A stretch of 14,042 bases of DNA from Chitinophagaceae bacterium (GTDB lineage: Bacteria; Bacteroidota; Bacteroidia; Chitinophagales; Chitinophagaceae), in NCBI GenBank assembly GCA_017853235.1, contig JAFMJX010000030.1, forward strand, positions 1-14,042, written 5' to 3'. Under the pieces are notes generated by a model. It was not told the DNA's origin. It worked only from the letters and a program-made list of their open reading frames with translations, and did not search any database. Below, one piece after another: positions 5,894 through 14,042 of this stretch (its first letter is position 1; every line of letters begins with the position of its first letter). The position numbers and the translations under genes were made by a program.

Positions 5894-6874
5894 TTATGCT
5901 ATTTGATCCACCATTTGGGAGGATCCAATATAAAGGCTTGATTTTTGATGAAAATCAAGCGGCTCAACTTCCATGATACGATTTTTTCCATTAGTCGCTT
6001 TCCCACCAGCTTGTTCAACTATAAAAGCGAGTGCATTGCATTCAAAAAGTAAACGCAATTTTCCTTCTGGACTCTGAATGGTTTCAGGATACAGATAAAT
6101 GCCTCCTTTTAATAAATTTCTGTGAAAATCGGCCACCAAGGACCCAATGTACCTAGCAGTTAATTTTTGTTTTCTACAATCATTGATATATTCAATCACT
6201 GTTTTGTTCATTATAAAATTATTCAGCCCATCATTTATGGAATAGATGGAACCTGTATCAGGTATTTCAATGTCTTTATGAGATAATACATATTCACCCA
6301 AAGTGGATTCGTAGGTAAACCCACAAACTCCATCACCTAATGTAAGCACCAACATAGTTGAAGTTCCATAAAGAATATATCCAGCAGCAACTTGATTGAT
6401 GCCTTTTTGCAAAAAATCTTTTTTTGTTAATGGTGTACCATTGGGGGTGATTCTTTTATAAATTGAAAAAATAGAACCCACCGATACATTGACATCAATA
6501 TTACTAGACCCATCTAATGGATCAATGGCCACCACATAACTTCCTTTATTATTAAAATCAATGAAATCCTCAGTTTCTTCAGAAATGACACCGCATGCCT
6601 CTTTTCCTTTAGAAAGGGCTCTTGTGAATCGAATATTTGCAAGAATATCCAATTTTTGCTGTTCTTCCCCTGTACTGTTTTGATTGCCATAATTTCCAAT
6701 AATGTCTACTAAACCTGCCTTATTCATTTCTCGATTGACCACTTTGGACGCTAAGGCAATATCTCTTAATAACTGTGAAAGTTCACCAATGGTATTAGGC
6801 TGTAGATTATCTATATTTTTAATAAACCTATCAAGTGTGATTCCTATAGGTAAAGCAATTTTTGAGTGCTCCAT
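5894..6874 (-). CDS. fbp: Class I fructose-1,6-bisphosphatase
   Basis: This 326-residue cytoplasmic enzyme hydrolyses fructose-1,6-bisphosphate to fructose-6-phosphate in gluconeogenesis. The signature is VAIDPLDGSSNID (114-127), with Asp118 and Asp121 as metal ligands. GEEQQKLD (69-76) and VISEETED (96-103) supply further acidic metal-site residues. RYIGSLVADFHR, GGIYLYPE and the late NALAFIVEQAGG are substrate-side family motifs. Full length for the class. The ATG at 6874 gives the family-like N-terminus, with no competing start. The gene stands alone: it converges on DUF2256 and has a 165-bp gap to the arabinofuranosidase gene upstream. Gluconeogenesis would be needed when growing on uronates, which enter metabolism as pyruvate and triose, consistent with the hexuronate operon nearby. 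Confidence 0.97.
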   Translation of the reverse strand: MEHSKIALPIGITLDRFIKNIDNLQPNTIGELSQLLRDIALASKVVNREMNKAGLVDIIGNYGNQNSTGEEQQKLDILANIRFTRALSKGKEACGVISEETEDFIDFNNKGSYVVAIDPLDGSSNIDVNVSVGSIFSIYKRITPNGTPLTKKDFLQKGINQVAAGYILYGTSTMLVLTLGDGVCGFTYESTLGEYVLSHKDIEIPDTGSIYSINDGLNNFIMNKTVIEYINDCRKQKLTARYIGSLVADFHRNLLKGGIYLYPETIQSPEGKLRLLFECNALAFIVEQAGGKATNGKNRIMEVEPLDFHQKSSLYIGSSQMVDQIA

Positions 6875-6928
6875 GGGTGAATGAATTAAAAATTAGAAAT
6901 AAGAAAAACTGGATTCAACTTTATATTA

Positions 6929-6951
6929 AAGTCAAATGAGGGATTTGACTT
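6929..6951. repeat. 9-bp inverted repeat upstream of fbp
   Basis: AAGTCAAAT and ATTTGACTT are perfect complements around the 5-base loop GAGGG, 55 bp ahead of the fbp start and about 90 bp past the arabinofuranosidase stop. No T run follows it on the minus strand, so it is a better candidate for an operator of fbp than for a terminator. Assignment is weak. Confidence 0.35.
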
Positions 6952-7015
6952 ACGCTACTCTAAGTTCATTCATTAAACCACACCAAACACTTAAAATATT
7001 GTATTTATTTACGAA

Positions 7016-7030
7016 ATCGTTGTCAACGAT
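7016..7030 (-). terminator. Weak candidate terminator after the arabinofuranosidase gene
   Basis: ATCGTT and AACGAT can pair around GTC, 10 bp past the arabinofuranosidase stop codon. On the minus strand the hairpin is followed by TTCGTAAATAAATAC, which is only modestly T-rich. It is placed where a terminator is expected, but the stem is short. Confidence 0.3.
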
Positions 7031-7039
7031 AGGAAAATG

Positions 7040-8584
7040 CTATTTTAACTCTAATGCAACAATTGATTTTGCAGGAATAGTCACCATTAAATCATTGCCT
7101 TCTTTTTGGGCTCCATCAAAGTTTTTAATAAACACTTTAGCCGCAGAATCAAAATCATTAAAATCTGTTAATGCACCTGAAGTAATGATAGTGCCCTGCA
7201 CCCCCTTCCAATGAATGCTAGACATATTGAAACGCAATGGTATATTATTATGTGCGTCAATGTTTACAATAGTGAGATGAGTCACTCCATTGCTGTCAAT
7301 GGATGCTGACATGTTGATTGCTGAAATGGAATTACCATCTAGAGTATACTTAGGAGATTCAAAATTGATATTTATTTTTTTAGCATCTTGATGTACTTTG
7401 TACATATCAAATACATGGTATGTTGGCGTTAAAATCATTTGTGTCCCTCTTGTTAATACAATAGATTGTAAAACATTGAGCGTTTGTGCCAAATTTGCCA
7501 TTCTTACACGCTCTGCATGGTTATTAAAAATGTTCAAGTTAGTACCCGCAATTAAAGCATCCCTCAAACTATTTTGTTGATACAAAAAGCCTGGATTAGT
7601 TCCTGGTTCCACATCTGTCCAAATACCCCACTCATCTACCACTAATCCTACTCTACGTTGTGGATCATACCTATCCATCACAGTGGAATGCTTTGTAACC
7701 AATTCGTCCATACGTAAAGTACTTTTCATGGTATTAAAATATTCTGCTTCTGTGAAACTAGTAGCGGATCCTTTTTTGCCCCAATTCCCAGTAGGAATGG
7801 TATAGTAATGCAATGATAAACCCCACATTTGCCCTGCTGCTTTTTTCATCAATACTTCGGTCCAATTATAGTCCCCAGCATTTGCACCTCCTGCAATTTT
7901 TAAAAGTGGTGCGTTATGATAATTACGCGCATAAGTAGAATAACGATTAAATTGATCTGCATAAAATTCGGGGGTCATTTCTCCACCACAACCCCAACTT
8001 TCATTTCCTACACCCCAAAATTTTACTCTCCAAGGCTCGTTCTGTCCATTTTGTTTTCTTAATTCCGTCATGGTACTTTTAGCATCCGAATTTAAATACT
8101 CCACCCACTTTGCCATTTCCTCCACGGTTCCACTTCCTACATTACCTGTGATGTAGGGTTCTGTTTTTAATAATGTACATAATTCTAAAAACTCATGAGT
8201 TCCAAAACTATTGTCTTCGGTCACGCCTCCCCAATTGGTATTAACCATATAGGGTCTTTGTTGACGAGGGCCTATGCCATCTCTCCAATGATATTCATCT
8301 GCAAAACAACCTCCTGGCCATCTTAAATTGGGTATTTGAATTTTTTTCAAAGCTTCTACGACATCTAATCTAATACGATCTTTTTTTGACACTTTCAAGG
8401 TGTCACTAACCCAAAAACCATCATAAATACAACGTCCTAAATGTTCCGAAAAATGCCCATAAATATGTTTGCTGATAGTAGTTGTTAAATGGTTGCCGTC
8501 TAGAGTTACAACAGTAGGTTTTTGAGCAATTGTTTGAATTAACAATATAAACAAAGCCAAGAATAGAGAGCACATTTTTTTCAT
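7040..8584 (-). CDS. Secreted GH51 alpha-L-arabinofuranosidase
   Basis: This 514-residue exported glycosidase removes terminal alpha-L-arabinofuranosyl residues from arabinan or arabinoxylan side chains. I start it at the ATG at 8584 because it gives a signal peptide: MKK, a hydrophobic run to residue 19, and likely cleavage after TIA (A20). The longer frame from 8683 would place 33 non-family residues before it and nearly reach the divergent gene. The clan GH-A catalytic residues are visible: acid/base Glu195 in GVGNESWG and nucleophile Glu318 in VVDEWGIW. LRWPGGCFADEYHW (87-100) is the GH51 substrate-pocket signature. The C-terminal ~100 residues form the expected beta-sandwich. Export is to the periplasm or outside; there is no lipobox. 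Exact substrate cannot be read from sequence. Confidence 0.95.
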   Translation of the reverse strand: MKKMCSLFLALFILLIQTIAQKPTVVTLDGNHLTTTISKHIYGHFSEHLGRCIYDGFWVSDTLKVSKKDRIRLDVVEALKKIQIPNLRWPGGCFADEYHWRDGIGPRQQRPYMVNTNWGGVTEDNSFGTHEFLELCTLLKTEPYITGNVGSGTVEEMAKWVEYLNSDAKSTMTELRKQNGQNEPWRVKFWGVGNESWGCGGEMTPEFYADQFNRYSTYARNYHNAPLLKIAGGANAGDYNWTEVLMKKAAGQMWGLSLHYYTIPTGNWGKKGSATSFTEAEYFNTMKSTLRMDELVTKHSTVMDRYDPQRRVGLVVDEWGIWTDVEPGTNPGFLYQQNSLRDALIAGTNLNIFNNHAERVRMANLAQTLNVLQSIVLTRGTQMILTPTYHVFDMYKVHQDAKKININFESPKYTLDGNSISAINMSASIDSNGVTHLTIVNIDAHNNIPLRFNMSSIHWKGVQGTIITSGALTDFNDFDSAAKVFIKNFDGAQKEGNDLMVTIPAKSIVALELK

Positions 8585-8697
8585 AGAAGATTGTTTTACG
8601 AAATTGAATTTAAAACAAATATGTGAATATTTAGGAATTTGAAGTTTATTATTTATGACAATATTCCTACCTTTCATACTCATTTTAATTCAATAAT

Positions 8698-9426
8698 ATG
8701 TGCTATGTGATAGGCGTTAAAGTGCCTAAAAAACAAACCTTAAAAATTGGAAACAAACATATAGATATTGAAGCAATTGATATTCCAGCTCAATCAGGTT
8801 TTAGTTATTCCAAATGGCCTGTTCTCTTTTATTCGGACGAATCTAAATCCACATTAGAGGCCGGATTAATGCATTGGGAGCTCATTCCACATTGGGTAAG
8901 CAATGAAAAAGAATTAAATGAATCCCGAAAAAAATACACTACGCTTAATATTAAAGGAGAAAATATTTTAAGCAACAAAGTGGCGGGTCCGTTCATTATA
9001 AAAAAAAGATGCCTGGTACTTGCTTCTCATTTTTTTGAATGGCAACAAATTGAAAAAGAAAAAATACCTCATTGCATCTCTTTGCAAGAACAAAATTTAT
9101 TTTATATCGCTGGCGTTTGGAATATTTGGACCAATAGACAAACAGGTGACATCATTCCAAGCTTTGGTATTATTACCACAGAAGCGAATGAAATGATGAG
9201 CAAGATTCACAACACAAAAAAAAGGATGCCAACAATTTTAGATGATGATTTAGCTGCACAATGGATCAACTCAAATTTATCGGAAAAAGAAGTCAATTCA
9301 TTGGCGATACATCAATTTAAAACAGATAAAATGAAGTCGCATACGGTAGCAAAAAATTTTCAACAATCGAATGACCCTAGCGCACCTTTTAATTACCAAC
9401 TTTTTACTTCGCAAAGCTTGTTTTAG
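8698..9426 (+). CDS. SRAP domain protein (YedK/HMCES type), abasic-site shield
   Basis: This 242-residue SOS-response-associated peptidase fold protein belongs to a family that crosslinks through its N-terminal Cys2 to abasic sites in single-stranded DNA. Start MCYV exposes Cys2 after Met removal, which fixes the start codon at 8698. Other active-site residues seen: Asn84 with Glu88 (NIKGE, a variant of the usual NARxE), Glu114 in HFFEW, and His171 in IHNTKKRMPTIL. Single domain, usual length. It is divergent from the arabinofuranosidase (113 bp to the chosen start) and convergent with uxaC (10 bp). No LexA-like box was identified upstream, so SOS control is not supported by the sequence I can see. 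Confidence 0.93.
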   Translation: MCYVIGVKVPKKQTLKIGNKHIDIEAIDIPAQSGFSYSKWPVLFYSDESKSTLEAGLMHWELIPHWVSNEKELNESRKKYTTLNIKGENILSNKVAGPFIIKKRCLVLASHFFEWQQIEKEKIPHCISLQEQNLFYIAGVWNIWTNRQTGDIIPSFGIITTEANEMMSKIHNTKKRMPTILDDDLAAQWINSNLSEKEVNSLAIHQFKTDKMKSHTVAKNFQQSNDPSAPFNYQLFTSQSLF

Positions 9427-9436
9427 CTAAAAAATT

Positions 9437-10840
9437 TTATTTCCAGCCAAAATAATCCAACGCGTTATTGCAACTAATATCTTGAATAACTTTACCTACC
9501 CATGGTAAATCATTTGGCAACTCTCCTTCTTCAATCTCTTGGCCAAACATATTACAAACAATACGTCTAAAATATTCATGTCTTGGATAGGAAAGAAAAC
9601 TTCTTGAATCGGTCAACATTCCAACGAACCTGCTGACTAAGCCCATATTACTTAAAGCATTCAATTGACGCTCAATCCCTTCTTTTTGATCCAAAAACCA
9701 CCATGCACTTCCAAACTGGACTTTACCAGCAACACTACCATCGTTAAAATTGCCAATCATAGTGGCCATTAATTCATTGTCCGCTGGATTTAAATTATAT
9801 AAAATTGTTTTAGCTAATTTATCTTCAGAGTCTAATTTATTTAAAAATGTAGCTAGCGCTTTTGCTTGCGAAAAATCTCCAATACTATCCCACCCTGTAT
9901 CTGCGCCCAACAACTTCATCATTCGACTATTGTTATTTCGCAAAGCTCCTAAATGAAATTGCTGAACCCAACCTTTTTCCCAATCCCATTCAGCAAAATG
10001 TAATAACATACAACTTTTGAATTTTCGTTGCTCTAGGTCATTGAGTGATTTTCCGCCATAAATTTTATTGAAAATTGATTCCACTTCATTTCCGGTAAAA
10101 TCTTCGGCATAAATTTCTTCTAATCCATGGTCACTCACACTGCATCCCATAGTTGCAAAAAAATCATGCCTATTTTGTAAAGCAAAAAGAAAATCTTCAA
10201 AACTTGAAATAGATAAATTAGAAACTGCTTCTAGTTTTTTGACATAAGTGATGAAAGATTCAGCATGGGACACCTCCATAGCTTTATCTGGCCTAAAAGC
10301 TGGAATTACTTTCACTTCAAATTCACTATTTGCAATTTTTTGGTGATACTCAAGCGAATCAATTGGATCATCCGTGGTACAAATCACCTTTACATTCATT
10401 TTACGAATCAGGTTTTTAGTACTATAAGCTGGAGTGACCAATTGTGCAGTAGCTTGCTCATAAATGGAGTTTGCAGATGCTGGTTTTAATATTTCATGAA
10501 TGCCAAAATAACGCTGCAACTCTAAATGAGTCCAATGATACAAAGGATTACGCATCGTGAACGGTACAGTAGCAGCCCAATGATTGAATTTTTCGGTATC
10601 CGGTTTTTGCCCAGTACAATAATCCTCAGGAACGCCATTCGTTCTCATGGCACGCCATTTATAATGATCTCCGTACAACCATGCTTGTGTTAAATTATTA
10701 AAATTTATATCATCCGCAATTTGTTGAGGAGAAAGATGACAATGATAATCTATCAATGGCATCTCTTTTGCATATTCATGATATAAAATTTGAGCTGTTT
10801 TTGTTTTTAATAAAAAATTCTCATCCATGAAAGACTTCAT
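9437..10840 (-). CDS. uxaC: Glucuronate/galacturonate isomerase
   Basis: This 467-residue cytoplasmic enzyme isomerises D-glucuronate to D-fructuronate and D-galacturonate to D-tagaturonate, the first step of hexuronate breakdown. The amidohydrolase-like barrel shows the metal motif DYHCHL (Asp31, His33, His35), followed by PQQIADDI, the ALYxGDHYKWRAMR-like stretch LYGDHYKWRAMR, GVPEDY, CTTDDP and RFVGMLTDSRSFLSYPRHEY near the C-terminus. Length is usual. MKSFMDENFLL matches the family N-terminus, so the ATG at 10840 is preferred over the one four codons later. It is the last gene of the operon, 21 bp after uxaA on the same strand, and converges on the SRAP gene. Confidence 0.97.
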   Translation of the reverse strand: MKSFMDENFLLKTKTAQILYHEYAKEMPLIDYHCHLSPQQIADDINFNNLTQAWLYGDHYKWRAMRTNGVPEDYCTGQKPDTEKFNHWAATVPFTMRNPLYHWTHLELQRYFGIHEILKPASANSIYEQATAQLVTPAYSTKNLIRKMNVKVICTTDDPIDSLEYHQKIANSEFEVKVIPAFRPDKAMEVSHAESFITYVKKLEAVSNLSISSFEDFLFALQNRHDFFATMGCSVSDHGLEEIYAEDFTGNEVESIFNKIYGGKSLNDLEQRKFKSCMLLHFAEWDWEKGWVQQFHLGALRNNNSRMMKLLGADTGWDSIGDFSQAKALATFLNKLDSEDKLAKTILYNLNPADNELMATMIGNFNDGSVAGKVQFGSAWWFLDQKEGIERQLNALSNMGLVSRFVGMLTDSRSFLSYPRHEYFRRIVCNMFGQEIEEGELPNDLPWVGKVIQDISCNNALDYFGWK

Positions 10841-10861
10841 ACCCTTTAACTTTTTTTTAAA

Positions 10862-12508
10862 TTATAAACTCACCCCACGTTTCCATGGAATAAAATCATC
10901 TTGATTTAATAAAACTGCTTTAGGAGTGATTAACCCACTTGCAGCTTGAATACAATATTCTAATATTTCTGCACCCATTTGTTGAATTGTTTTTTCTCCA
11001 TCAATAATGGGTCCGGTATCTATGTCAATAATATCACTCATTCTTTTTGCCAATGCCGTATTACTGGACACTTTAATTGTAGGACAAACAGGATTACCTG
11101 TAGGTGTCCCTAAACCGGTGGTGAATAAAATTAAAGTAGCTCCCGATGCTGCTTTTCCAGTAGTAGCTTCCACATCGTTTCCTGGAGTGCACACCAAACT
11201 TAATCCTGGCTTAGTCGCTAATTCGGTATAATCTAATACATCCACTACTGGAGAATTTCCTCCTTTTTTAGCTGCACCTGCGGATTTTATTGCATCAGTA
11301 ATTAATCCATCTTTAATATTACCAGGGGAAGGATTCATATGAAACCCAGATCCAACACTTAAAGCCTTATTATTATAGGACTGCATTAAATGAATAAATT
11401 TTTTAGCTGCTTCTGGCTCAATGGTTCTATTAATCAGCTCTTGCTCCACTCCACATAATTCTGGGAATTCTGCCAATAAAACTTTGCCTCCCAAGGCTAC
11501 CAGTAAATCTGCACAAAATCCTACAGCAGGATTAGCAGATATGCCGCTAAATCCATCACTTCCTCCGCACTTTACACCTATAGTCAATTTATCTAAACTT
11601 GCTGGTTGACGAGTTTGTTTATTGGCGTCAATTAATCCTAAAAAGGTTTGACGAATGGCTTTTGCAATTAAATCAGGTTCGCTAATAGATTCCTGTTGTT
11701 CAAAAACAAATAATGGTTTATCAAAATTTGGATTACGTACTAAAATATCGTTTTTTAAATCATTGGATTGCAAATTTTGACAACCTAAACTAAGGACAGT
11801 GACACCTGCAACATTGGGATGATTAGCATAAGCAGCCAAAAGTTTACTTAGTATGGCCGCATCTTGTCGAGTTCCACCACAGCCTCCTTGATGATTTAAA
11901 AATTTAATACCATCTATATTTGAAAATACTCTGTTGTTTTTTTGAGTGTTCGCCGACAAATCAATCGTACTATTTTCTGCAATATTTTTTCCTTCTTTAT
12001 ACGCAGTTACCAATGAATGGGTATAAGCTTTGTATTTGGGAGTATCTGCATACCCTAATTCATTGTGCAAAGCCTCTTTGATCACATCTAAATTTCTGTT
12101 TTCACAAAATACTGTAGGAATAAACAACCAATAATTGGCAGTTCCTACACAACCATCACTTCTATGATATCCTAAAAACGTCCTGCCCTTAAAATCACTT
12201 ACATCAGGAGCTTGCCATTGATATTGATATGGCTTAAAGGTAAATGGTTCCGCTGCATGATGTAAATTTTGAGTACTCATTAAAGTCCCCATCTTAACTT
12301 CTTTTGTTACTTTTCCTACAAGCACACCATACATGATAACTTCTGCTCCCTCAGACATATCATTCATATAAAATTTATGCTTGGGCGCAATATCCTCTTG
12401 CAACAAATAATCATGATTTTCAAACACTATAGTTTGTCCTTTTTGCAAAGGCTGTAATGCTACTAAAACATTGTCTAAAGGATTCACTTTTAAAACTAAT
12501 TGCTTCAT
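10862..12508 (-). CDS. uxaA: Altronate dehydratase, full-length (SAF domain plus catalytic domain)
   Basis: This 548-residue enzyme dehydrates D-altronate to 2-keto-3-deoxygluconate. I start at the ATG at 12508, 4 bp after the uxaB stop; the longer frame would overlap uxaB. Residues ~5-90 form the SAF domain (VNPLDNVLVALQPL), joined to the large UxaA domain with GYHRSDGCVGTANYW (113-127), NHQGGCGGTRQD (205-216; Cys210), GVKCGGSDGFSG (311-322; Cys314), GSGFHMNPSPGN and TPTGNPVCPTIKVSSN. Such conserved cysteines are consistent with the iron dependence of the family. Both halves are in one polypeptide, as in E. coli UxaA; some relatives split them. Start spacing implies coupling to uxaB. The enolate product flows into KDG kinase/aldolase steps not in this window. 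Confidence 0.97.
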   Translation of the reverse strand: MKQLVLKVNPLDNVLVALQPLQKGQTIVFENHDYLLQEDIAPKHKFYMNDMSEGAEVIMYGVLVGKVTKEVKMGTLMSTQNLHHAAEPFTFKPYQYQWQAPDVSDFKGRTFLGYHRSDGCVGTANYWLFIPTVFCENRNLDVIKEALHNELGYADTPKYKAYTHSLVTAYKEGKNIAENSTIDLSANTQKNNRVFSNIDGIKFLNHQGGCGGTRQDAAILSKLLAAYANHPNVAGVTVLSLGCQNLQSNDLKNDILVRNPNFDKPLFVFEQQESISEPDLIAKAIRQTFLGLIDANKQTRQPASLDKLTIGVKCGGSDGFSGISANPAVGFCADLLVALGGKVLLAEFPELCGVEQELINRTIEPEAAKKFIHLMQSYNNKALSVGSGFHMNPSPGNIKDGLITDAIKSAGAAKKGGNSPVVDVLDYTELATKPGLSLVCTPGNDVEATTGKAASGATLILFTTGLGTPTGNPVCPTIKVSSNTALAKRMSDIIDIDTGPIIDGEKTIQQMGAEILEYCIQAASGLITPKAVLLNQDDFIPWKRGVSL

Positions 12509-12512
12509 TTTT

Positions 12513-13892
12513 TTAAGCTTTGTTATTGATAAATTCATTCACCACCATTTGCATTCCATTCTGTTGTATAGAAGTCATTACTTTATGAACAGAATCTTTG
12601 AAAGTAGTATCGAAAGCAAATTGGCTCATATCAACCTGTTGACATAATTGTTCTTGATATACAAAAAAAGCAGCGACACAAATACTCATTGCTACAGGAA
12701 CTTTATGGGTCAATTGTTGATACTTTTCAATTAAAAATAAATTTCTCATTTTTATTTTTTCTATGTAATTCAAGGCGATACTTTTCCATTGATGTTCGAT
12801 GGTAGGATTTGAAAAACGATCCAGTACAACATTCTGAAAATGGCGAATATCAGATATGCTTATATCATCACCTTGAACACATGGCGCAATTTCATTTTCT
12901 AATAATTGAGTAATGAATTTTCTAAAATTGATATTTGACATTGATTCTTTGACGGTCTCATATCCCAACAAAATTGCTAAGGCACAGCAAAATGTATGTG
13001 TACCATTTAATAACCGCAACTTAAGCTCTCTGAATTTTGAAATGGAAGGGGCAACTACAATGCCATCATCAGCTTGCGCAAAACTTAATGTATCAGCAGT
13101 ACTTTGCTTATTGGTTTCAATTGCCCACAAAGCAAATGGTTCGCTGGTGATCAACAAGTGGTCTTGATACCCAAGCTCATTTTCTAGACTCTCTTGTTCT
13201 TCAGCTGGTAAATTTCCTGTTACGATGCGATCCACTAGTGTATTACAAAAATCATTGTACTCGTTTAGCCAAAATATAAATTCATTGGGAAGTTGTTGAA
13301 GGGTCGCGAGGTCTAATATGATTTTTTTCAAAACATGACCGTTATCAGGCACTAGTTCGGTTGGTAAAATAACCAATCCAAATTCATTTGCTTTTTCTGC
13401 AAAATGAATCCAACGATGCCATAATACAGACAATAATTTGCCCGGAAATGAACTTGGCGTTAATATTAATTCAGTATCATTTGGATCAAAAACCAAACCA
13501 GCTTCGGTCGTATTGGATAATACGATTTTTAATGCTGGAGATTGAGACAATGTAATAATCTCCTGCCATTGAGAAGAAGCCACCAACACCCTACTGATTG
13601 AAGTATTCTCATATATCTCATTTACTTCTTTACCATCAACCACTCCTTTCACAACATGATGATATAAATTATCCTGTTGTTCAAAATCAATGATGCCGCC
13701 AGTTGTAGTAGATTTAACTACAACAACACTTCCATTAAAAATTCCTTTTTTGTTTGCCTTATCAATAAAAAAATCTGGAAGCCCTCTCAACAAGACACCA
13801 GTTCCAAATTGTAATACTTTTTCGGGCAAAGGCTTTAATATTCCATTGCGCGCTTCATACCGTTCCTTATTATATAAATTACTTCTTCCCAT
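12513..13892 (-). CDS. uxaB: Tagaturonate reductase (altronate oxidoreductase)
   Basis: This 459-residue NADH-dependent enzyme of the polyol/mannitol dehydrogenase family reduces D-tagaturonate to D-altronate. The N-terminal dinucleotide site is LQFGTGVLLRG (27-37); family residues NTTEAG (127-132), PTELVPDNG (177-185), TLVDRIVTG (218-226) and the catalytic-region KLRLLNGTHT (291-300, with Lys291 and His299) are all present. UxaB rather than UxuB is chosen because of PTELVPDNG and the location between uxaA and uxaC-type genes. The ATG at 13892 is 2 bp past the stop of the partial gene to the right, and its own stop is 4 bp before the uxaA ATG, so the three reading frames are cotranscribed. 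Confidence 0.96.
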   Translation of the reverse strand: MGRSNLYNKERYEARNGILKPLPEKVLQFGTGVLLRGLPDFFIDKANKKGIFNGSVVVVKSTTTGGIIDFEQQDNLYHHVVKGVVDGKEVNEIYENTSISRVLVASSQWQEIITLSQSPALKIVLSNTTEAGLVFDPNDTELILTPSSFPGKLLSVLWHRWIHFAEKANEFGLVILPTELVPDNGHVLKKIILDLATLQQLPNEFIFWLNEYNDFCNTLVDRIVTGNLPAEEQESLENELGYQDHLLITSEPFALWAIETNKQSTADTLSFAQADDGIVVAPSISKFRELKLRLLNGTHTFCCALAILLGYETVKESMSNINFRKFITQLLENEIAPCVQGDDISISDIRHFQNVVLDRFSNPTIEHQWKSIALNYIEKIKMRNLFLIEKYQQLTHKVPVAMSICVAAFFVYQEQLCQQVDMSQFAFDTTFKDSVHKVMTSIQQNGMQMVVNEFINNKA

Positions 13893-13894
13893 TT

Positions 13895-14042
13895 TTATGA
13901 TTTCTTATTTTCTGCAGTAGGATTCCAAAGATTCTTAAATACCCAACTTGCACTAATTTCATGAAAAGCAGGCTTCCCCTTTGCTGTTTCTAAATTATTT
14001 TTATAAAATCCTACAGTAGCATTTTCTTTATCACAATTATAA
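13895..14042 (-). CDS. C-terminal end of an unidentified gene, first visible gene of the hexuronate operon
   Basis: Forty-eight C-terminal codons and a TAA stop (13895-13897) are visible in an open frame from the right edge. The last residues read ASWVFKNLWNP followed by TAENKKS. The stop is 2 bp before the uxaB ATG, so it is part of the same transcript. I do not recognise the family from this fragment. Its place suggests a role in uronate or pectin use, such as a lyase, hydrolase or esterase, but nothing in the visible residues proves it. Confidence 0.7.
   Translation of the reverse strand, partial: YNCDKENATVGFYKNNLETAKGKPAFHEISASWVFKNLWNPTAENKKS

Noticed and set aside
8585..8683. Longer start for the arabinofuranosidase
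   Set aside because: It would bury the signal peptide behind 33 residues and leave 14 bp to the divergent SRAP gene; the ATG at 8584 starts a clean signal peptide.
9001..9240. IHNTKKRMP in the SRAP protein as an unusual insertion
   Set aside because: I recall this as common in Bacteroidota SRAP proteins, so it is probably lineage-typical.
9750..9956. Open frames opposite uxaC, uxaA, uxaB and other genes
   Set aside because: They lie antisense inside well-supported genes, have no family features, and are explained as frame shadows.
12509..12538. Longer start for uxaA overlapping uxaB
   Set aside because: The extra residues are not family-like and overlap the uxaB end; the ATG at 12508 gives the SAF-domain start.

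Overview
The window is AT-rich, compact and fully protein-coding. It looks like a Bacteroidota chromosome, most likely a freshwater Chitinophagaceae/Sediminibacterium-type bacterium. That placement is inferred from gene content (Thermus-type isocitrate dehydrogenase, rhodopsin plus blh, class I fructose bisphosphatase, uxaB-uxaA-uxaC order), from starts without clear Shine-Dalgarno sequences, and from codon use. It has not been tested by any search. No rRNA, tRNA, CRISPR or insertion sequence was seen, and no gene-free stretch exceeds 300 bases.

Layout. (1) 1-2335, plus strand: the 3' part of an NADP-type isocitrate dehydrogenase gene, then two small paralogous helical proteins of unknown function and a DUF6671-like protein with four CxxC pairs, packed with gaps of 23, 0 and 1 bp. 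(2) 2357-5048, minus strand: a DUF3050 protein with a heme-oxygenase-like diiron signature, then a rhodopsin and a Brp/Blh beta-carotene dioxygenase that would make its retinal. The rhodopsin has the D-T-E proton-pump triad, a Met at the colour-tuning site, and a Gly at the helix-E fenestration that in xanthorhodopsins admits a carotenoid antenna. A strong intrinsic terminator lies between the rhodopsin and blh. (3) 5139-5881, plus strand: an AlkB-type DNA repair dioxygenase overlapping by 4 bp a 51-codon DUF2256 zinc-finger gene. (4) 5894-8584, minus strand: class I fructose-1,6-bisphosphatase and a secreted GH51 alpha-L-arabinofuranosidase. (5) 8698-9426, plus strand: an SRAP/HMCES-type protein. 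(6) 9437-14042, minus strand: a hexuronate operon, [unknown partial gene]-uxaB-uxaA-uxaC.

How the parts fit. The arabinofuranosidase and the galacturonate/glucuronate genes suggest use of pectin or hemicellulose from plants or algae. Rhodopsin and Blh would add light-driven proton pumping. AlkB and SRAP are DNA-damage functions, and DUF2256 may be one too, which suits a sunlit surface-water lifestyle. The observations most worth following are the predicted antenna-binding rhodopsin, the palindrome and terminator around it, the probable diiron DUF3050 enzyme, and the uncharacterised small-protein/DUF6671 cluster behind icd.
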